Made by a program: the position numbers and the translations under genes
The notes under the pieces: model-generated
What the model was told of the DNA's origin: nothing
The model's input: the letters and a program-made list of their open reading frames with translations, nothing else
Databases searched by the model: none
Shown here: piece after piece, positions 1 to 9,328 of the stretch
How positions within the stretch are numbered: position 1 is the stretch's first letter
How the letters are laid out: each line of letters begins with the position of its first letter
NCBI RefSeq assembly: GCF_008370495.1
Contig: NZ_VTUX01000004.1
Coordinates: 186,001-250,000, forward strand
Origin: Pseudohalioglobus sediminis
GTDB lineage: Bacteria > Pseudomonadota > Gammaproteobacteria > Pseudomonadales > Halieaceae
Reading direction: 5' to 3'
Length of the DNA: 64,000 nucleotides

Positions 1-1282
1 CCAGTTCTTCAGGGCGCAGTCGCGGCGTTACCTTGCGCAGCCCGTTACGCTGCATGTGTGATACCAGGCGGCAGAGGAACTCGGCCAGCAGGTCCGCACG
101 CAGGGTCCAGGAAGAGTTGATATACCCGAAGATGTTTATCAGGTTTGGCACGTCGGAAAACATCATGCCCTTGTAAGTGTAACTGTCGGCCAGGTCGTGC
201 GGCTTGCCATCGACAGAGAAGGCCACTTCGCCCGCCATAACCAGGTCAAGGCCGGTGGCGGTCACCACGATATCCGCGTCGAGGTGCGCGCCGGACTGCA
301 ATTTAATGCCGGTCTCGGTGAACTCCTCGATATGATCGGTGACCACATCTGCTTTGCCTTCACTGATCACTTTGAACAGGTCATTCTCCGGTACTGCGCA
401 GAGACGCTGGTCCCAAGGGTTATAGTGGGGTGTGAAGTGCGTCTCCACGTCATAGCCCTCGGGTAGTTGCTTACGCGCGCCATCTATCAGGTAGCGTTTC
501 ATCCGCTGCGGCCAGATCCGGGTCAGCGTATAGATGAGCCACTGCATCTTCACGTTGAGCCAGCGTGTCATTCGATAGGCGGTCTGCGAGGGCAGTATTT
601 TATCGAGTATGCGCCACACCGGATCATACTCGGACCGGTTGATCATGTAGGTCGGGGAGCGCTGCAACATGGTGACCCTGGCGGCAGTTTCGGCCATCGC
701 GGGTACCACGGTTACCGCTGTTGCCCCGGAACCGATCACCACCACCTTTTTGCCGCTGTAATCCAGGTCCTCGGGCCAGAATTGAGGGTGCACAACCTGT
801 CCGCGGAAACGATCGATGTTGGCGAACTCCGGGGTGTAACCCTGTTTGTAGCTATAGTACCCGGCGCACATGTACAGGATGTTGCCGCGAAACAGGTGAG
901 ACTCCCCATCCGCCGTCACTGCGGTCACGGTCCAGCAGGCGTCATTGCTTGACCATTCGGCGCTGACTACCCGGTGCCCGAAACGGATATGCGGTTCAAT
1001 ATCGTTCTCGGCCGCGGTCTCCTGAACGTAGTGGCGAATCGATGGCCCGTCGGCGAGAACCTTGCCTCCGCGCCAGGGCTTGAATTTGTAACCCAGGGTG
1101 AACATGTCACTGTCAGAACGGATGCCCGGGTAGCGGAAAATATCCCAGGTGCCGCCGATGGATTCCCTGCTCTCGAGAATGGTGTAGCGGGTATCGGGCA
1201 GGTTGGCCTGCAGTTGCCGTGCTGCGCCTATTCCGGAAAGCCCGGCACCGATTATCAGTACGTCGTTTATGTCAGGTTGCAT
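1..1282 (-). CDS. Flavin-containing (Baeyer-Villiger type) monooxygenase, 3' end outside window
   Basis: Read by translating the minus strand; the stop lies beyond base 1, so the C-terminus is missing. The N-terminus shows an FAD Rossmann motif (IIGAGLSGIGAA), the Baeyer-Villiger/FMO fingerprint FRGQVVHPQFWP (FxGxxxHxxxWP), and a second nucleotide-binding motif (VVVIGSGATAV). Enzymes of this family use NADPH and O2 to insert oxygen into ketones or to oxygenate heteroatoms; the substrate here is unknown. The ATG at 1282 overlaps the stop of the upstream oxidoreductase gene by 11 bases, which suggests translational coupling and a shared pathway, plausibly of cyclic ketones or steroid/terpenoid-like compounds (inference). 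Confidence 0.9.
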   Translation of the reverse strand, partial: MQPDINDVLIIGAGLSGIGAARQLQANLPDTRYTILESRESIGGTWDIFRYPGIRSDSDMFTLGYKFKPWRGGKVLADGPSIRHYVQETAAENDIEPHIRFGHRVVSAEWSSNDACWTVTAVTADGESHLFRGNILYMCAGYYSYKQGYTPEFANIDRFRGQVVHPQFWPEDLDYSGKKVVVIGSGATAVTVVPAMAETAARVTMLQRSPTYMINRSEYDPVWRILDKILPSQTAYRMTRWLNVKMQWLIYTLTRIWPQRMKRYLIDGARKQLPEGYDVETHFTPHYNPWDQRLCAVPENDLFKVISEGKADVVTDHIEEFTETGIKLQSGAHLDADIVVTATGLDLVMAGEVAFSVDGKPHDLADSYTYKGMMFSDVPNLINIFGYINSSWTLRADLLAEFLCRLVSHMQRNGLRKVTPRLRPEEL

Positions 1283-2552
1283 TGGCTTCTGCGCTCGTGG
1301 TTGGTGCCTGGGCCGCGGGAATGCGGTTCAGTTCGAGATCATTTGGCGGGTTGTGCACACACCAGGTCCCGGCTGGATGATAGATGTAGGCGACACAGGC
1401 GTTGCAGTTGTCACAGCCTGACTCAGTCAATTCCCCGCTGCGGAATTTGTTGACCAGGGCTGGATCATGAATCAGTGCACGGGCCATCACCACGCAGTCG
1501 AAGCCCTCGGCCACCAGTTGTTCGGCATTGGCGAGGGACTTGGCGCCGCCCACATAGGCCAGGGGTATCTGCACTGCAGCGCGGATGCGGCGGGAGTTTT
1601 CCAGAAAGTACAGCTCCCGGAAGGTGACCTTGCGCTCGCTGGAGGCGGCGGCCTTCATCATCAGCGCCGTCAGCCGCTCACCCTGGGATTTCAGCACCCG
1701 GCTGATGGCTTCACGGTTCATATTGCTGCCAAACATGTACCAGGTGGACTCGACATTGCGACCGCCGGAAAGCACCAGCATGTTCGCGCCGGCCCGCTCC
1801 AGCGCTTGCGCGGTGATAATGGAGTCTTCTACCTGGGTGCCGCGGCTGATGCCATCCGCCACACTGATTTTTGCCAGCACCGCCAGGTCATCGCCCACCG
1901 CCTGCCTGACGGCGGCCAGTACGCGAGCCGGAAAGCGCACGCGGTTTTCCGCGCTGCCGCCATATTCATCACTGCGCTTGTTGCTCAGTGGGGATATGAA
2001 CTGGTTCAGCAGGTAGCCATGTCCCATGTGCAGTTCAATAGCGTCAAAGCCGGCCTCTCGGCAGAGTTGTGCCGCACGCACAAACTCGTTGATAACGCGG
2101 GTCATGTCCTCTTCATTCATTGCGCGGCTGAAAAAGTTGCCCTTCAGGGCCCCTGCCGCATTGAAGCCACCGGAGGAACTGATGGTCCGTCCCTTGACTT
2201 TCATGCCCGTCACGAATGATCCGCCATGGGTAAGCTGGGCGGAGATAGCACCGCCCTCTTCATGCACGGCGTCGGTGAGAACCTTGAGGTCGGGCAGTGC
2301 CTCCTCGCGCATCCATATCTGGTTGGGCAGTGTGCGCCCCTCGGGGGCGACTGACATGTAGGCGACCGTCGTCATTCCCACGCCCCCGGCGGCAAGCTCG
2401 CGGTGATGCCTGACCAGCGCCCTGGTGGGTTTGCCATCTATGCACATGGCTTCGTTGGCGCCGGACTTCACAAAGCGATTGCGCAGGGTGATTGGGCCGA
2501 TAGTTACTGCATCAAAAGGATTCGGGGCAGCAGTCATGGGCAGGGCTTCCAT
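1272..2552 (-). CDS. Old-yellow-enzyme family NADH:flavin oxidoreductase with cysteine cluster
   Basis: A 426-residue protein with the TIM-barrel old yellow enzyme fold: the HMGHGYLLNQFISP block, then SDEYGGSAENRVRF, both family hallmarks for FMN and substrate binding. Near the C-terminus are four cysteines (C380, C383, C386, C398) spaced like the 4Fe-4S ligands of 2,4-dienoyl-CoA reductase. The protein stops soon after them and lacks the FAD/NAD(P)H domain that FadH-type enzymes carry. Such enzymes reduce activated C=C bonds. It overlaps the monooxygenase gene downstream, so the pair may act in sequence on the same compound. An in-frame ATG at residue 6 (2537) is a possible alternative start. 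Confidence 0.88.
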   Translation of the reverse strand: MEALPMTAAPNPFDAVTIGPITLRNRFVKSGANEAMCIDGKPTRALVRHHRELAAGGVGMTTVAYMSVAPEGRTLPNQIWMREEALPDLKVLTDAVHEEGGAISAQLTHGGSFVTGMKVKGRTISSSGGFNAAGALKGNFFSRAMNEEDMTRVINEFVRAAQLCREAGFDAIELHMGHGYLLNQFISPLSNKRSDEYGGSAENRVRFPARVLAAVRQAVGDDLAVLAKISVADGISRGTQVEDSIITAQALERAGANMLVLSGGRNVESTWYMFGSNMNREAISRVLKSQGERLTALMMKAAASSERKVTFRELYFLENSRRIRAAVQIPLAYVGGAKSLANAEQLVAEGFDCVVMARALIHDPALVNKFRSGELTESGCDNCNACVAYIYHPAGTWCVHNPPNDLELNRIPAAQAPTTSAEANAT

Positions 2553-2718
2553 CTGGTCAGGTTCAATACCGGGATAATAGCAATCTGCCTACCCGGCGAG
2601 TGAGTCTTTCGCCGAGCGGGAACCTCACGGTTCAACAATGCAGGCGAAACGAGGCCTGTCCGGCCGCGATGCGGAACATGCCCGGCGCACCTGCGCGCGG
2701 GCCCGGGCCAGGTGTGCA

Positions 2719-3645
2719 TCAAAGCCGGAAATCGCTGATCTGGATTTCCGTACCCGCATCGGCGTAGTCGCCCGCCGCACGGCCGGCACGGAATTCCCCC
2801 CAATTGATCGGCCGGTAGTGTGGCGCGGCACCTTGCAGGGCGCCAGGCAGCGGCGCGTATACGGTATCGTATCCGGGATTGAGAAAGAACGGTGCGCTGT
2901 AACGCGAATGCGCGGCATTGGCCAGGACACGGTGCAGCGGCGCCCGGTAGCGATCATTGGACCAGACCTGGACAATATCCCCGATGTTGATGATCAGTGC
3001 GCCGGGCTCCGCCAGCACCGTGTGCCATTGCCCTGCTCGAAAAAACTGCAGCCCGGGCTGGGCATCAGGTAGCAGCACCGTGAGCGCCCCGGCGTCCGTG
3101 TGGTGGCTGATGCCCAGGTGCCGGTCCGGTTCACCACAGGGCGGATAATAATTCAGGCGAAGGAAGCTGGAGTGGCCCTCGCCAAATTCGCTCTCCAGTT
3201 TTCCCCTCGGCACACCCAGGCATTCACCAATGTCGGCCAGCAGGGTCAGGGCCAGGGCCTGGTTGGCGGCAAAGTGCGCCTCCATGGTTGCCCTGAAACC
3301 GGGAAGCTGCGCCGGCCAGCGCGTCTGCGCGCCGCTGAAGGGGCCCTGCGCAGACGCGGGCCCGATATCGAGAATCTGTTTCCAGTCGCGCACATTCTTG
3401 GTGAGCTCCCGGTCGTAAAACCCCCAGGGGTTGGCGGCCGTGCGCTCGATGTCCAATTTATCCTGGTGGGGCAGCGCGAAGAACTGCTGCATGCCGGACA
3501 GCACGCTGCGGCAAAGCTGGGCTCCCAGAGGGTGATTGCTGAGCTGAAAGCAACCCCATTCCCGGCAGGCGGCGTCCAGCGTGTCCAGCCAGCCGGTCTC
3601 TCCGCGCCGGGTGAAATCGAGTGTGGGCACCGCCTGTGATTGCAT
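2719..3645 (-). CDS. 2-oxoglutarate/Fe(II)-dependent oxygenase (isopenicillin-N-synthase-like)
   Basis: A 308-residue enzyme of the 2OG-Fe(II) oxygenase superfamily. The non-haem iron triad is visible: H182 and D184 in SHHTDAG and H238 in PLHRVL. The 2-oxoglutarate-binding arginine is R248 in SRYSAPFF. The DIOX_N region precedes it (WGCFQLSNH). I place the start at the ATG at 3645, not the upstream in-frame codon at 3681, because a GGGAG ribosome site lies 8 bases before it. It likely hydroxylates or desaturates a small molecule; the substrate cannot be told. It follows the divergent protease gene at 3737 and is not tightly linked to the genes downstream. Confidence 0.88.
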   Translation of the reverse strand: MQSQAVPTLDFTRRGETGWLDTLDAACREWGCFQLSNHPLGAQLCRSVLSGMQQFFALPHQDKLDIERTAANPWGFYDRELTKNVRDWKQILDIGPASAQGPFSGAQTRWPAQLPGFRATMEAHFAANQALALTLLADIGECLGVPRGKLESEFGEGHSSFLRLNYYPPCGEPDRHLGISHHTDAGALTVLLPDAQPGLQFFRAGQWHTVLAEPGALIINIGDIVQVWSNDRYRAPLHRVLANAAHSRYSAPFFLNPGYDTVYAPLPGALQGAAPHYRPINWGEFRAGRAAGDYADAGTEIQISDFRL

Positions 3646-3736
3646 TGTTCGTCTCCCGACGCATTGACGCAGGGCTAGCATTATAGAAGCAGGTGGACAC
3701 GAGTGGGAGCCAGTCAGACCCTGCTATGATGATGGC

Positions 3737-4939
3737 ATGAATCAGCAAGCATCAACGCCGGGCGGGCCCGATCCGTCGCCGGCAGAACGCCGTGGGCTGG
3801 AGCTGGGCAGTGTGTTCGGTATTCGCATCTGCCTGGACTCCAGCCTGATCCTGATCTTCGCACTTATTGTCTACCTGTTGGGCGCGAACGTGTTTCCCGG
3901 TTGGCACCCGGAGTGGCCCGGCGTCACGACGTGGACGACGGCCGCCATCGCCGGCGTGATGTTCTGCGTCTCGGTGCTGGCCCATGAACTGGCGCACTCA
4001 CTGGTGTCCCTTGGCTTCGGTGTGCAGGTCAAGCGTATCACCCTGTTCCTGTTCGGAGGCCTGGCGGAGATCGAGGAGGAGCCGCCGACGCCGCGGGCGG
4101 AGTTCCTGATTGCCATTGCCGGTCCCCTGACCAGCCTGTTTATCGGTGTTGTCTGCATCCAGGTCGCGACCGCTTCCGCGGGCGTGGAGCTGGTGGAATT
4201 GCTTGCCCAGGGACAGGAAGAGGCCCTGGCTGAACTGTCGCCATTGGCAACCCTGTGCCTGTGGCTGGGGCCGTTCAATATTGTCCTCGGGCTTTTCAAC
4301 ATGGTTCCGGGTTTCCCCCTCGACGGCGGGCGGGTGCTGCGCGCCCTGCTGTGGTGGCTCTCTGGCGACCAGCGTCAGGCCACCCGTATCGCCTCGGCCA
4401 GCGGGCGCATCTTTGGCTGGATGCTGATGCTGCTGGGGGTGATGCAGGCGGTTTCAGGGGCGGTCATGCAGGGTCTGTGGCTGGTGCTGATTGGCTGGTT
4501 CCTGTCTCATGCCGCCTCCAGCAGTTATAGCCAGATCGTTATCCGCGACCTGCTGCGCGGGGTGACTGCCCGGCAACTGATGCGCACTCACTTTGAGACC
4601 GTGTCACCGCAGACCCGGGTCAGCGCGTTCATCGATGACTACCTGCTGCAGAGCGCGCAGCTGCTGTGGCCGGTAGTGGAGGGCGAGCAACTGGTTGGCC
4701 TGCTCACACTGGAAGAGGTGCGCAAGGTGCCGGAGGATGACAGGAGTGTGGTGACCGTGGGCCAGGTGATGCATACGCAGCTCGGTCGCTACACACTGGC
4801 CCCGGATAGCGATGCCCAGAAAACCCTGGCAGCCCTGTCTCAGCACGACTCGCCCATGGCCGTGGTGGAGGGCGGCCGCGTGTTGGGGCTGCTGTCCCAG
4901 GTCGACGTCGTCAAGTGGATGCGCCTGCACGATCTTTAA
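3737..4939 (+). CDS. Site-2 protease family (M50) intramembrane metalloprotease with CBS pair
   Basis: A 400-residue membrane protein. Zinc ligands are in HELAH (H83, E84, H87) inside a transmembrane helix, with the third ligand in NMVPGFPLDGG (N188-D196), the second signature of S2P proteases. Several hydrophobic helices span residues 30-260. The C-terminal 130 residues (from about 270) form a pair of CBS domains, which usually bind adenosine nucleotides and tune activity. The architecture matches the Rip/SpoIVFB-like S2P-CBS subgroup. A target membrane protein is not evident from the neighbours. The ATG start fits the translated N-terminus; the gene is divergent from the 2OG oxygenase. Confidence 0.92.
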   Translation: MNQQASTPGGPDPSPAERRGLELGSVFGIRICLDSSLILIFALIVYLLGANVFPGWHPEWPGVTTWTTAAIAGVMFCVSVLAHELAHSLVSLGFGVQVKRITLFLFGGLAEIEEEPPTPRAEFLIAIAGPLTSLFIGVVCIQVATASAGVELVELLAQGQEEALAELSPLATLCLWLGPFNIVLGLFNMVPGFPLDGGRVLRALLWWLSGDQRQATRIASASGRIFGWMLMLLGVMQAVSGAVMQGLWLVLIGWFLSHAASSSYSQIVIRDLLRGVTARQLMRTHFETVSPQTRVSAFIDDYLLQSAQLLWPVVEGEQLVGLLTLEEVRKVPEDDRSVVTVGQVMHTQLGRYTLAPDSDAQKTLAALSQHDSPMAVVEGGRVLGLLSQVDVVKWMRLHDL

Positions 4940-5025
4940 GCCACCGGCAGCAGCTGGTTGAAACCTGACGCGCCGGCTTGGCGTTGGCGGCACTGGCGCC
5001 CGCGACGGGCAAAGCGCTCCGCGGT

Positions 5026-6765
5026 TCAGGTCGCCTGCGGGCTGACCATCACCCCGGGGCGAGCATCCGTTGCCTTGCTGCCGTCGAAGGTCGGCACACC
5101 GTTCACCAGGGTCAGGCGCATTGGCGCCGGTTGCCGGGTCCAGCGCCAGGTATGGCCACCCTTTCCATCGGGTACATCGTAGACCCGTTCCATCTCCCTG
5201 GACTCGATCTCGTCGAGATTGAACACGGCAATGTCCGCGCGCTTGCCTACCGCGATTTCACCCCGGTCCGGCAGTGAGAAGTGCCGGGCCAGTTTGCCGG
5301 TCATGGAGTGGATCGCCTCCTCGATGCTGATCCTGCCGGTATCGCGCACCCAGTAGGTCAGCAGCTTCACGTTCTCCCCGCCGCCACACAGCATCTGCCC
5401 ATGTGCTCCGCAATCATTGATGTTGCCCGCGGCGAGGGGGTCACGAATCAGGGCTTCCACCACGTCTTCGGTAATGGCGAAAGGCGGCATGGTCACAGTG
5501 GATTCAAGACCGTTGGCCAGCAGCCACTCCGCCATCGCATCGGACGGGTGCTGCGCGCCGATCTGCTGCTGGTACTCACCCAGCGTGGTGTGGGTGGGCC
5601 CGACCCCATTGTCACTGTTCAATAATTGCAGATTCTCTGCGCGTCCCTGCGGGAACGGGGAGAACTCGAAGGTTTCCTCGTCCCAGGACTTGCGCGCCCG
5701 CGCGCGCCAATCCGGGTCGCGCAGGATGCGGGCCTTGGCCTCGTCGCCCTCGGCCACCACGACCTCGTGCCACACATAGTCATTGGACTGGGCAAAAATC
5801 AGCGAGTTTTGCACGCTGAGCGTGGACGTGATCGGGATATGTGCAAAGCCTGTCCAAAAGTCCTTGCCCTGCTCCTTGAGCTGGTTATGCAGTTCCACCA
5901 GCGGCGCCTGTATACCCATCAGGTCGCGCTGGAATTCGAGTGTGGGTACGCCCCCCCATTGCACACGTACATCGAGTCCCTCCGACAGGCGCGCGAGGCG
6001 CTGCAGCGAGTCGGCGGCGGTCATGTTGCGGAAGGTATCGAGAATGATTTGCAAACTGCAGCCGGGATAGCGGTCGAGCACTTCCATCAGTGCGCGGAAC
6101 TCGGCATCGTCGGCCTTCAGGCTCGGTACCGGGCGGTCTTCGCCGTCGTGGTCCATGAGGTTGGATGACATGCCCATGGCGCCGGCCTGCATGGCCTCGT
6201 CCAGCATCCGGGCCATGTGCTCGATCTCCGCCGGCGTAGCAGCGCGATCCCAGGCCTCCAGTCCCATCGCCGCCAGGCGCAGGGCGATATGTCCGCAGTA
6301 CACGCCGTAGTTCAGCGGCACCTTGCAGTTGGCGACCATCGAATCCTTGTACTCCGGCCAGCTGCGCCAGTTCCAGGGCAGCGACTCGATAAAAGGTGCT
6401 TCGGGTATGTCTTCGAAAAAGGAAAAGATCTTCACCACCTCGCGGCGGGCTGCCTCGTCGTCGGAAATCGGGGCGGTAGCGAAACCGCAGTTGCCCATCA
6501 CCTGCGTGGTGGCGCCGTAACCGGGTAGCGGGTCGAGCCGGTCATCCCACCACATGGCTCCGTCGTAATGGGTATGCGATTCGATAAAGCCGGGCGCCAC
6601 GTAGCAGCCACTGGCGTCGTAGACCTGTTCGCCCTCGGCCGTGAGCTCGTCGCCGATTTCAGCGATCAAACCGTCGCGCAGGCGCAGGTCGGCCCTGTAG
6701 ACCGGGGCGCCGGTGCCATCGACCACGGTGCCGTTCTTGATAAGGAGGTTATCTGACTGGCTCAT
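5026..6765 (-). CDS. Amidohydrolase family protein (N-acyl-D-amino-acid deacylase-like)
   Basis: A 579-residue metal-dependent hydrolase. It begins with the short beta domain (LLIKNGTVVDGTGAP) and then the metal-binding ESHTHYD motif, with further conserved parts HGQMLCGGGEN and a C-terminal beta segment GKRADIAVFN, all typical of D-aminoacylase/urease-superfamily amidohydrolases. It probably cleaves an amide or cyclic amide bond; the substrate is unknown. The start is set at the ATG at 6765 because AGAGGA precedes it; an in-frame start at 6801 lacks such a site. It is divergent from the AraC regulator at 6867, its likely controller. Confidence 0.9.
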   Translation of the reverse strand: MSQSDNLLIKNGTVVDGTGAPVYRADLRLRDGLIAEIGDELTAEGEQVYDASGCYVAPGFIESHTHYDGAMWWDDRLDPLPGYGATTQVMGNCGFATAPISDDEAARREVVKIFSFFEDIPEAPFIESLPWNWRSWPEYKDSMVANCKVPLNYGVYCGHIALRLAAMGLEAWDRAATPAEIEHMARMLDEAMQAGAMGMSSNLMDHDGEDRPVPSLKADDAEFRALMEVLDRYPGCSLQIILDTFRNMTAADSLQRLARLSEGLDVRVQWGGVPTLEFQRDLMGIQAPLVELHNQLKEQGKDFWTGFAHIPITSTLSVQNSLIFAQSNDYVWHEVVVAEGDEAKARILRDPDWRARARKSWDEETFEFSPFPQGRAENLQLLNSDNGVGPTHTTLGEYQQQIGAQHPSDAMAEWLLANGLESTVTMPPFAITEDVVEALIRDPLAAGNINDCGAHGQMLCGGGENVKLLTYWVRDTGRISIEEAIHSMTGKLARHFSLPDRGEIAVGKRADIAVFNLDEIESREMERVYDVPDGKGGHTWRWTRQPAPMRLTLVNGVPTFDGSKATDARPGVMVSPQAT

Positions 6766-6866
6766 GTTGCGGATCCTCTGGTTGGTTGGGCAGGTCACCA
6801 ATTTACCTCTGTCGCCGGGCGCACTAGTATTAGTATCACACCGAATACTTGGACGATCTTGCCAAC

Positions 6867-7961
6867 ATGAGTCACCAGCGGGAAACCGCGAACACCCTCT
6901 ACAGGGCCCTGTTGGGCGAAGCGGTCAGTGCCCCTGACCTGGACCGGGCCAGGGCCTGGTTCGGGCGCCAGGGAACGCCGCTGGATGACAGGAGTTTCGC
7001 CGCATACATGCACGCCCTGCAGGACGGCCTGGACGCCGACAGCCCACTCGCAGCGCTGGTGCCAAAGTGGCGCCGGGCCTACCGTGACAGGGTGGGTTTC
7101 GACGAGCGCTCGGCCGCCAGTTTCTTGCAGGATTACACCAGTCACCTTGATCCAAACCTGCTGTTCCAGGCCACCATTACCGCCGGTTTCGCACGCTGGG
7201 ACCAGCGGCGACTCGAGCAGGGGTTCGCCTACGGCAGCCAGAGCGAGCAGGCGTGGAGCCTGCTTTGCGTTGACGGGGGCGGCGCGCGCCTGCGCGCGGG
7301 CGGCCGTGACCTGGCCCTGGCCACCGGCCAGGTACTGCTGGTGGAGCCGGGGGCCCTCTACAGCCTGCACCCCCTGCACGGTCATCGACACTGGGCCTAC
7401 CACTGGGTGGTATTCCACCCGGACTCGCGCTGGCGCGACTGGTTGCGCTGGCCGCACTTTGCCACCCACGTGAGTCATCTGCGCCTGCCCGCAGAGGCAC
7501 AGGATACGGTGATCAGGTTGTTCCGTGAACTCGATGACAGCCTGCGCTCCAGTCGGGACATGGCAATGGAGTTGTCACACAATCTGCTCGAACAAGTGAT
7601 ATTGCGCTGTCGCGCACAACTGCCCCCTGGGTTCCAGCTTCATCTCGACCCCCGTGTCGAGCGCGCCAGGGCCTATATCGAAGGCCACTATCATCAGCCC
7701 TTTACCCTGGCGACCGTGGCCAGTGCCGCCAGCATGTCTGCGTCCCGGCTGGCAAGCCTGTTCAAGGCGCAGTGTGGGCTGAGTGTTATGGGGTACCGCG
7801 ACGAACTGCGCATGGTGCGGGCGGCGCAGTTGCTGCGTAACCATGCCATGGGCATTGCCGCGGTTGGCGAAGCCGTGGGCTATCCCGACCCGGCGTATTT
7901 TTCGCGCACCTTCAGCCGTCACGTTGGTGTGTCACCCAGGGAGTACCGACGCCAGGGCTGA
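6867..7961 (+). CDS. AraC family transcriptional regulator with extra N-terminal region
   Basis: A 364-residue regulator. The last 100 residues hold two helix-turn-helix motifs of the AraC/XylS type (FTLATVASAASMSASRLASL and the YPDPAYFSRTFSRHVGVSP block). The middle (about 130-230) is a cupin-like effector domain (WSLLCVDGGGARLRAGGRDL, then the GHRHWAYHWVVFHP strand). About 90 residues before the cupin do not resemble the usual AraC N-terminus. It is divergent from the amidohydrolase and starts about 100 bases away, so it probably controls that gene and responds to its substrate. A TTG 18 bases upstream (6849) is an alternative start; neither start has a strong ribosome site. Confidence 0.88.
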   Translation: MSHQRETANTLYRALLGEAVSAPDLDRARAWFGRQGTPLDDRSFAAYMHALQDGLDADSPLAALVPKWRRAYRDRVGFDERSAASFLQDYTSHLDPNLLFQATITAGFARWDQRRLEQGFAYGSQSEQAWSLLCVDGGGARLRAGGRDLALATGQVLLVEPGALYSLHPLHGHRHWAYHWVVFHPDSRWRDWLRWPHFATHVSHLRLPAEAQDTVIRLFRELDDSLRSSRDMAMELSHNLLEQVILRCRAQLPPGFQLHLDPRVERARAYIEGHYHQPFTLATVASAASMSASRLASLFKAQCGLSVMGYRDELRMVRAAQLLRNHAMGIAAVGEAVGYPDPAYFSRTFSRHVGVSPREYRRQG

Positions 7962-8034
7962 GTTACCCGGCGAACAGGCGCGCCGATCGTGGGCGCGAGG
8001 TGCAGTGTGATGGGGCGCTGCCTGGTCGTCTGCC

Positions 8035-9288
8035 CTATATCTCGTTCGGTACGTTGTAGGCCTGCTGGTAGCGGCGAAACAGTGGCCGGTCCCTGCTGCG
8101 CTGCTCATCCACTGTGTATCGGTGCTTGCCGAACTGCCCCTGGGGCTTGGCTTTCAGGTAGGCAAGCATCCTCTCTCTTGCCACCGCGGTCAGTGTGAGC
8201 TGGAAGTGGCGGTAAATGGCCTCGATACACTCCATGGGTGTGTCCATCAAGTCCTGGTACCGTGAGTCGATAATGCTGGCTTCCGGCACCAGGCCAGCCT
8301 CACGCTGCGCCATGACATGCTCCAGCCGCTGTGCCGTGGCCTCACCCATAATGATGTTTTCGAACAGCGCCGCATTGAATGGCTGGTCGCTGCGCATGCT
8401 GTACAGCGTGCCCATCAGGCTGGTGGTGGAGGCCATGCACTTGATGGGGTCGCGGTGTGTCTGCACGATACGGGCGTCGGGGTAGACCTCGAGCAGTGTA
8501 TCGAGGTGTACCTGGTGTTCCGGCGCTTTCAGCAGCCAGCGTTGGCGCGGGTTCTTCCATTGCAGGATCTGCAGGATGGTCTTGTGGTACTGGTAAACCG
8601 GCAGATAGTCGGCCCCGGCGCACCATTGGCTGTAGCCCGGTGTTTGATGCAGCGCGGCGATCTGGTCGCTGATGAAGGTGCCCACCATGAGCTGACCGCA
8701 TTCGGATGGAATTCTGCCGCCCATCTCGTGCATGCTGGCGAACGCCGGTGCCACCCGGTTCCATTGTGTTGCCAGTTGGTGCGCCCGCTCTATGCGGGGG
8801 TCGTTGTGGTAGCTCGACTGCTCGGGCGGCGGGCACGGCATCATCGCCTCCCAGGTCAGCGGCACGCCCACATCCGGGTCTTGCGCGAGCAGTTCAAACA
8901 GGATCGAGGTGCCCGAGCGCGGCAGGCCGGTTATGACCATGGGCGCCTCGATCTTCTCTTCGAGAATCTCCGGGTGCCGTTTGAGCGTGTCGGTAACCTG
9001 CAGCCGGGTGACCAGCCAGAGCAGCACATCATTCCTCGCCATCAGCCGACCCATCAGCGTGAGCTGCGCCTCGTCCTCCAGCGCTTTTATCAACACTCGG
9101 AACGGTTCCAGCCAGCTTGTGCCGCCAAAGTCGGACAGGCCGGTCATCCGGCGGGCGTGGCTGACCAGGGAGTCCTCGTCCAGGGGTACTACCGCGGCAA
9201 GATTGAAATAGCTGCCCTCGGTGTTGACGGTAGCCAGCCAGTCCGGCTGCGGAGGCGCTGTCCAGACAGGAGGAGATGATTGGCTCAT
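8035..9288 (-). CDS. Sulfotransferase family protein
   Basis: A 417-residue protein with the PAPS-binding 5'-phosphosulfate loop GLPRSGTSILFELLA around residue 120 and a later 3'-phosphate region (RIVQTHRDPIKCMASTTS). These are the two signatures of the Sulfotransfer_3 family common in marine Proteobacteria and Mycobacteria. The family transfers sulfate from PAPS to hydroxyl groups, although many bacterial members have unknown acceptors. It is the last gene of a four-gene minus-strand set (12748 to 8035) with a DUF1214 protein, an LLM oxidoreductase and a lipocalin-like protein, which suggests a role in modifying or processing a hydrophobic molecule. Confidence 0.9.
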   Translation of the reverse strand: MSQSSPPVWTAPPQPDWLATVNTEGSYFNLAAVVPLDEDSLVSHARRMTGLSDFGGTSWLEPFRVLIKALEDEAQLTLMGRLMARNDVLLWLVTRLQVTDTLKRHPEILEEKIEAPMVITGLPRSGTSILFELLAQDPDVGVPLTWEAMMPCPPPEQSSYHNDPRIERAHQLATQWNRVAPAFASMHEMGGRIPSECGQLMVGTFISDQIAALHQTPGYSQWCAGADYLPVYQYHKTILQILQWKNPRQRWLLKAPEHQVHLDTLLEVYPDARIVQTHRDPIKCMASTTSLMGTLYSMRSDQPFNAALFENIIMGEATAQRLEHVMAQREAGLVPEASIIDSRYQDLMDTPMECIEAIYRHFQLTLTAVARERMLAYLKAKPQGQFGKHRYTVDEQRSRDRPLFRRYQQAYNVPNEI

Positions 9289-9328
9289 GACTATACTCTC
9301 GTTCGCTGCAGGCGGGTGCCCGGATTGC

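Noticed and set aside
197-952. Plus-strand open frames at the left edge
   Set aside because: They are antisense shadows of the clearly recognisable flavin monooxygenase on the minus strand.
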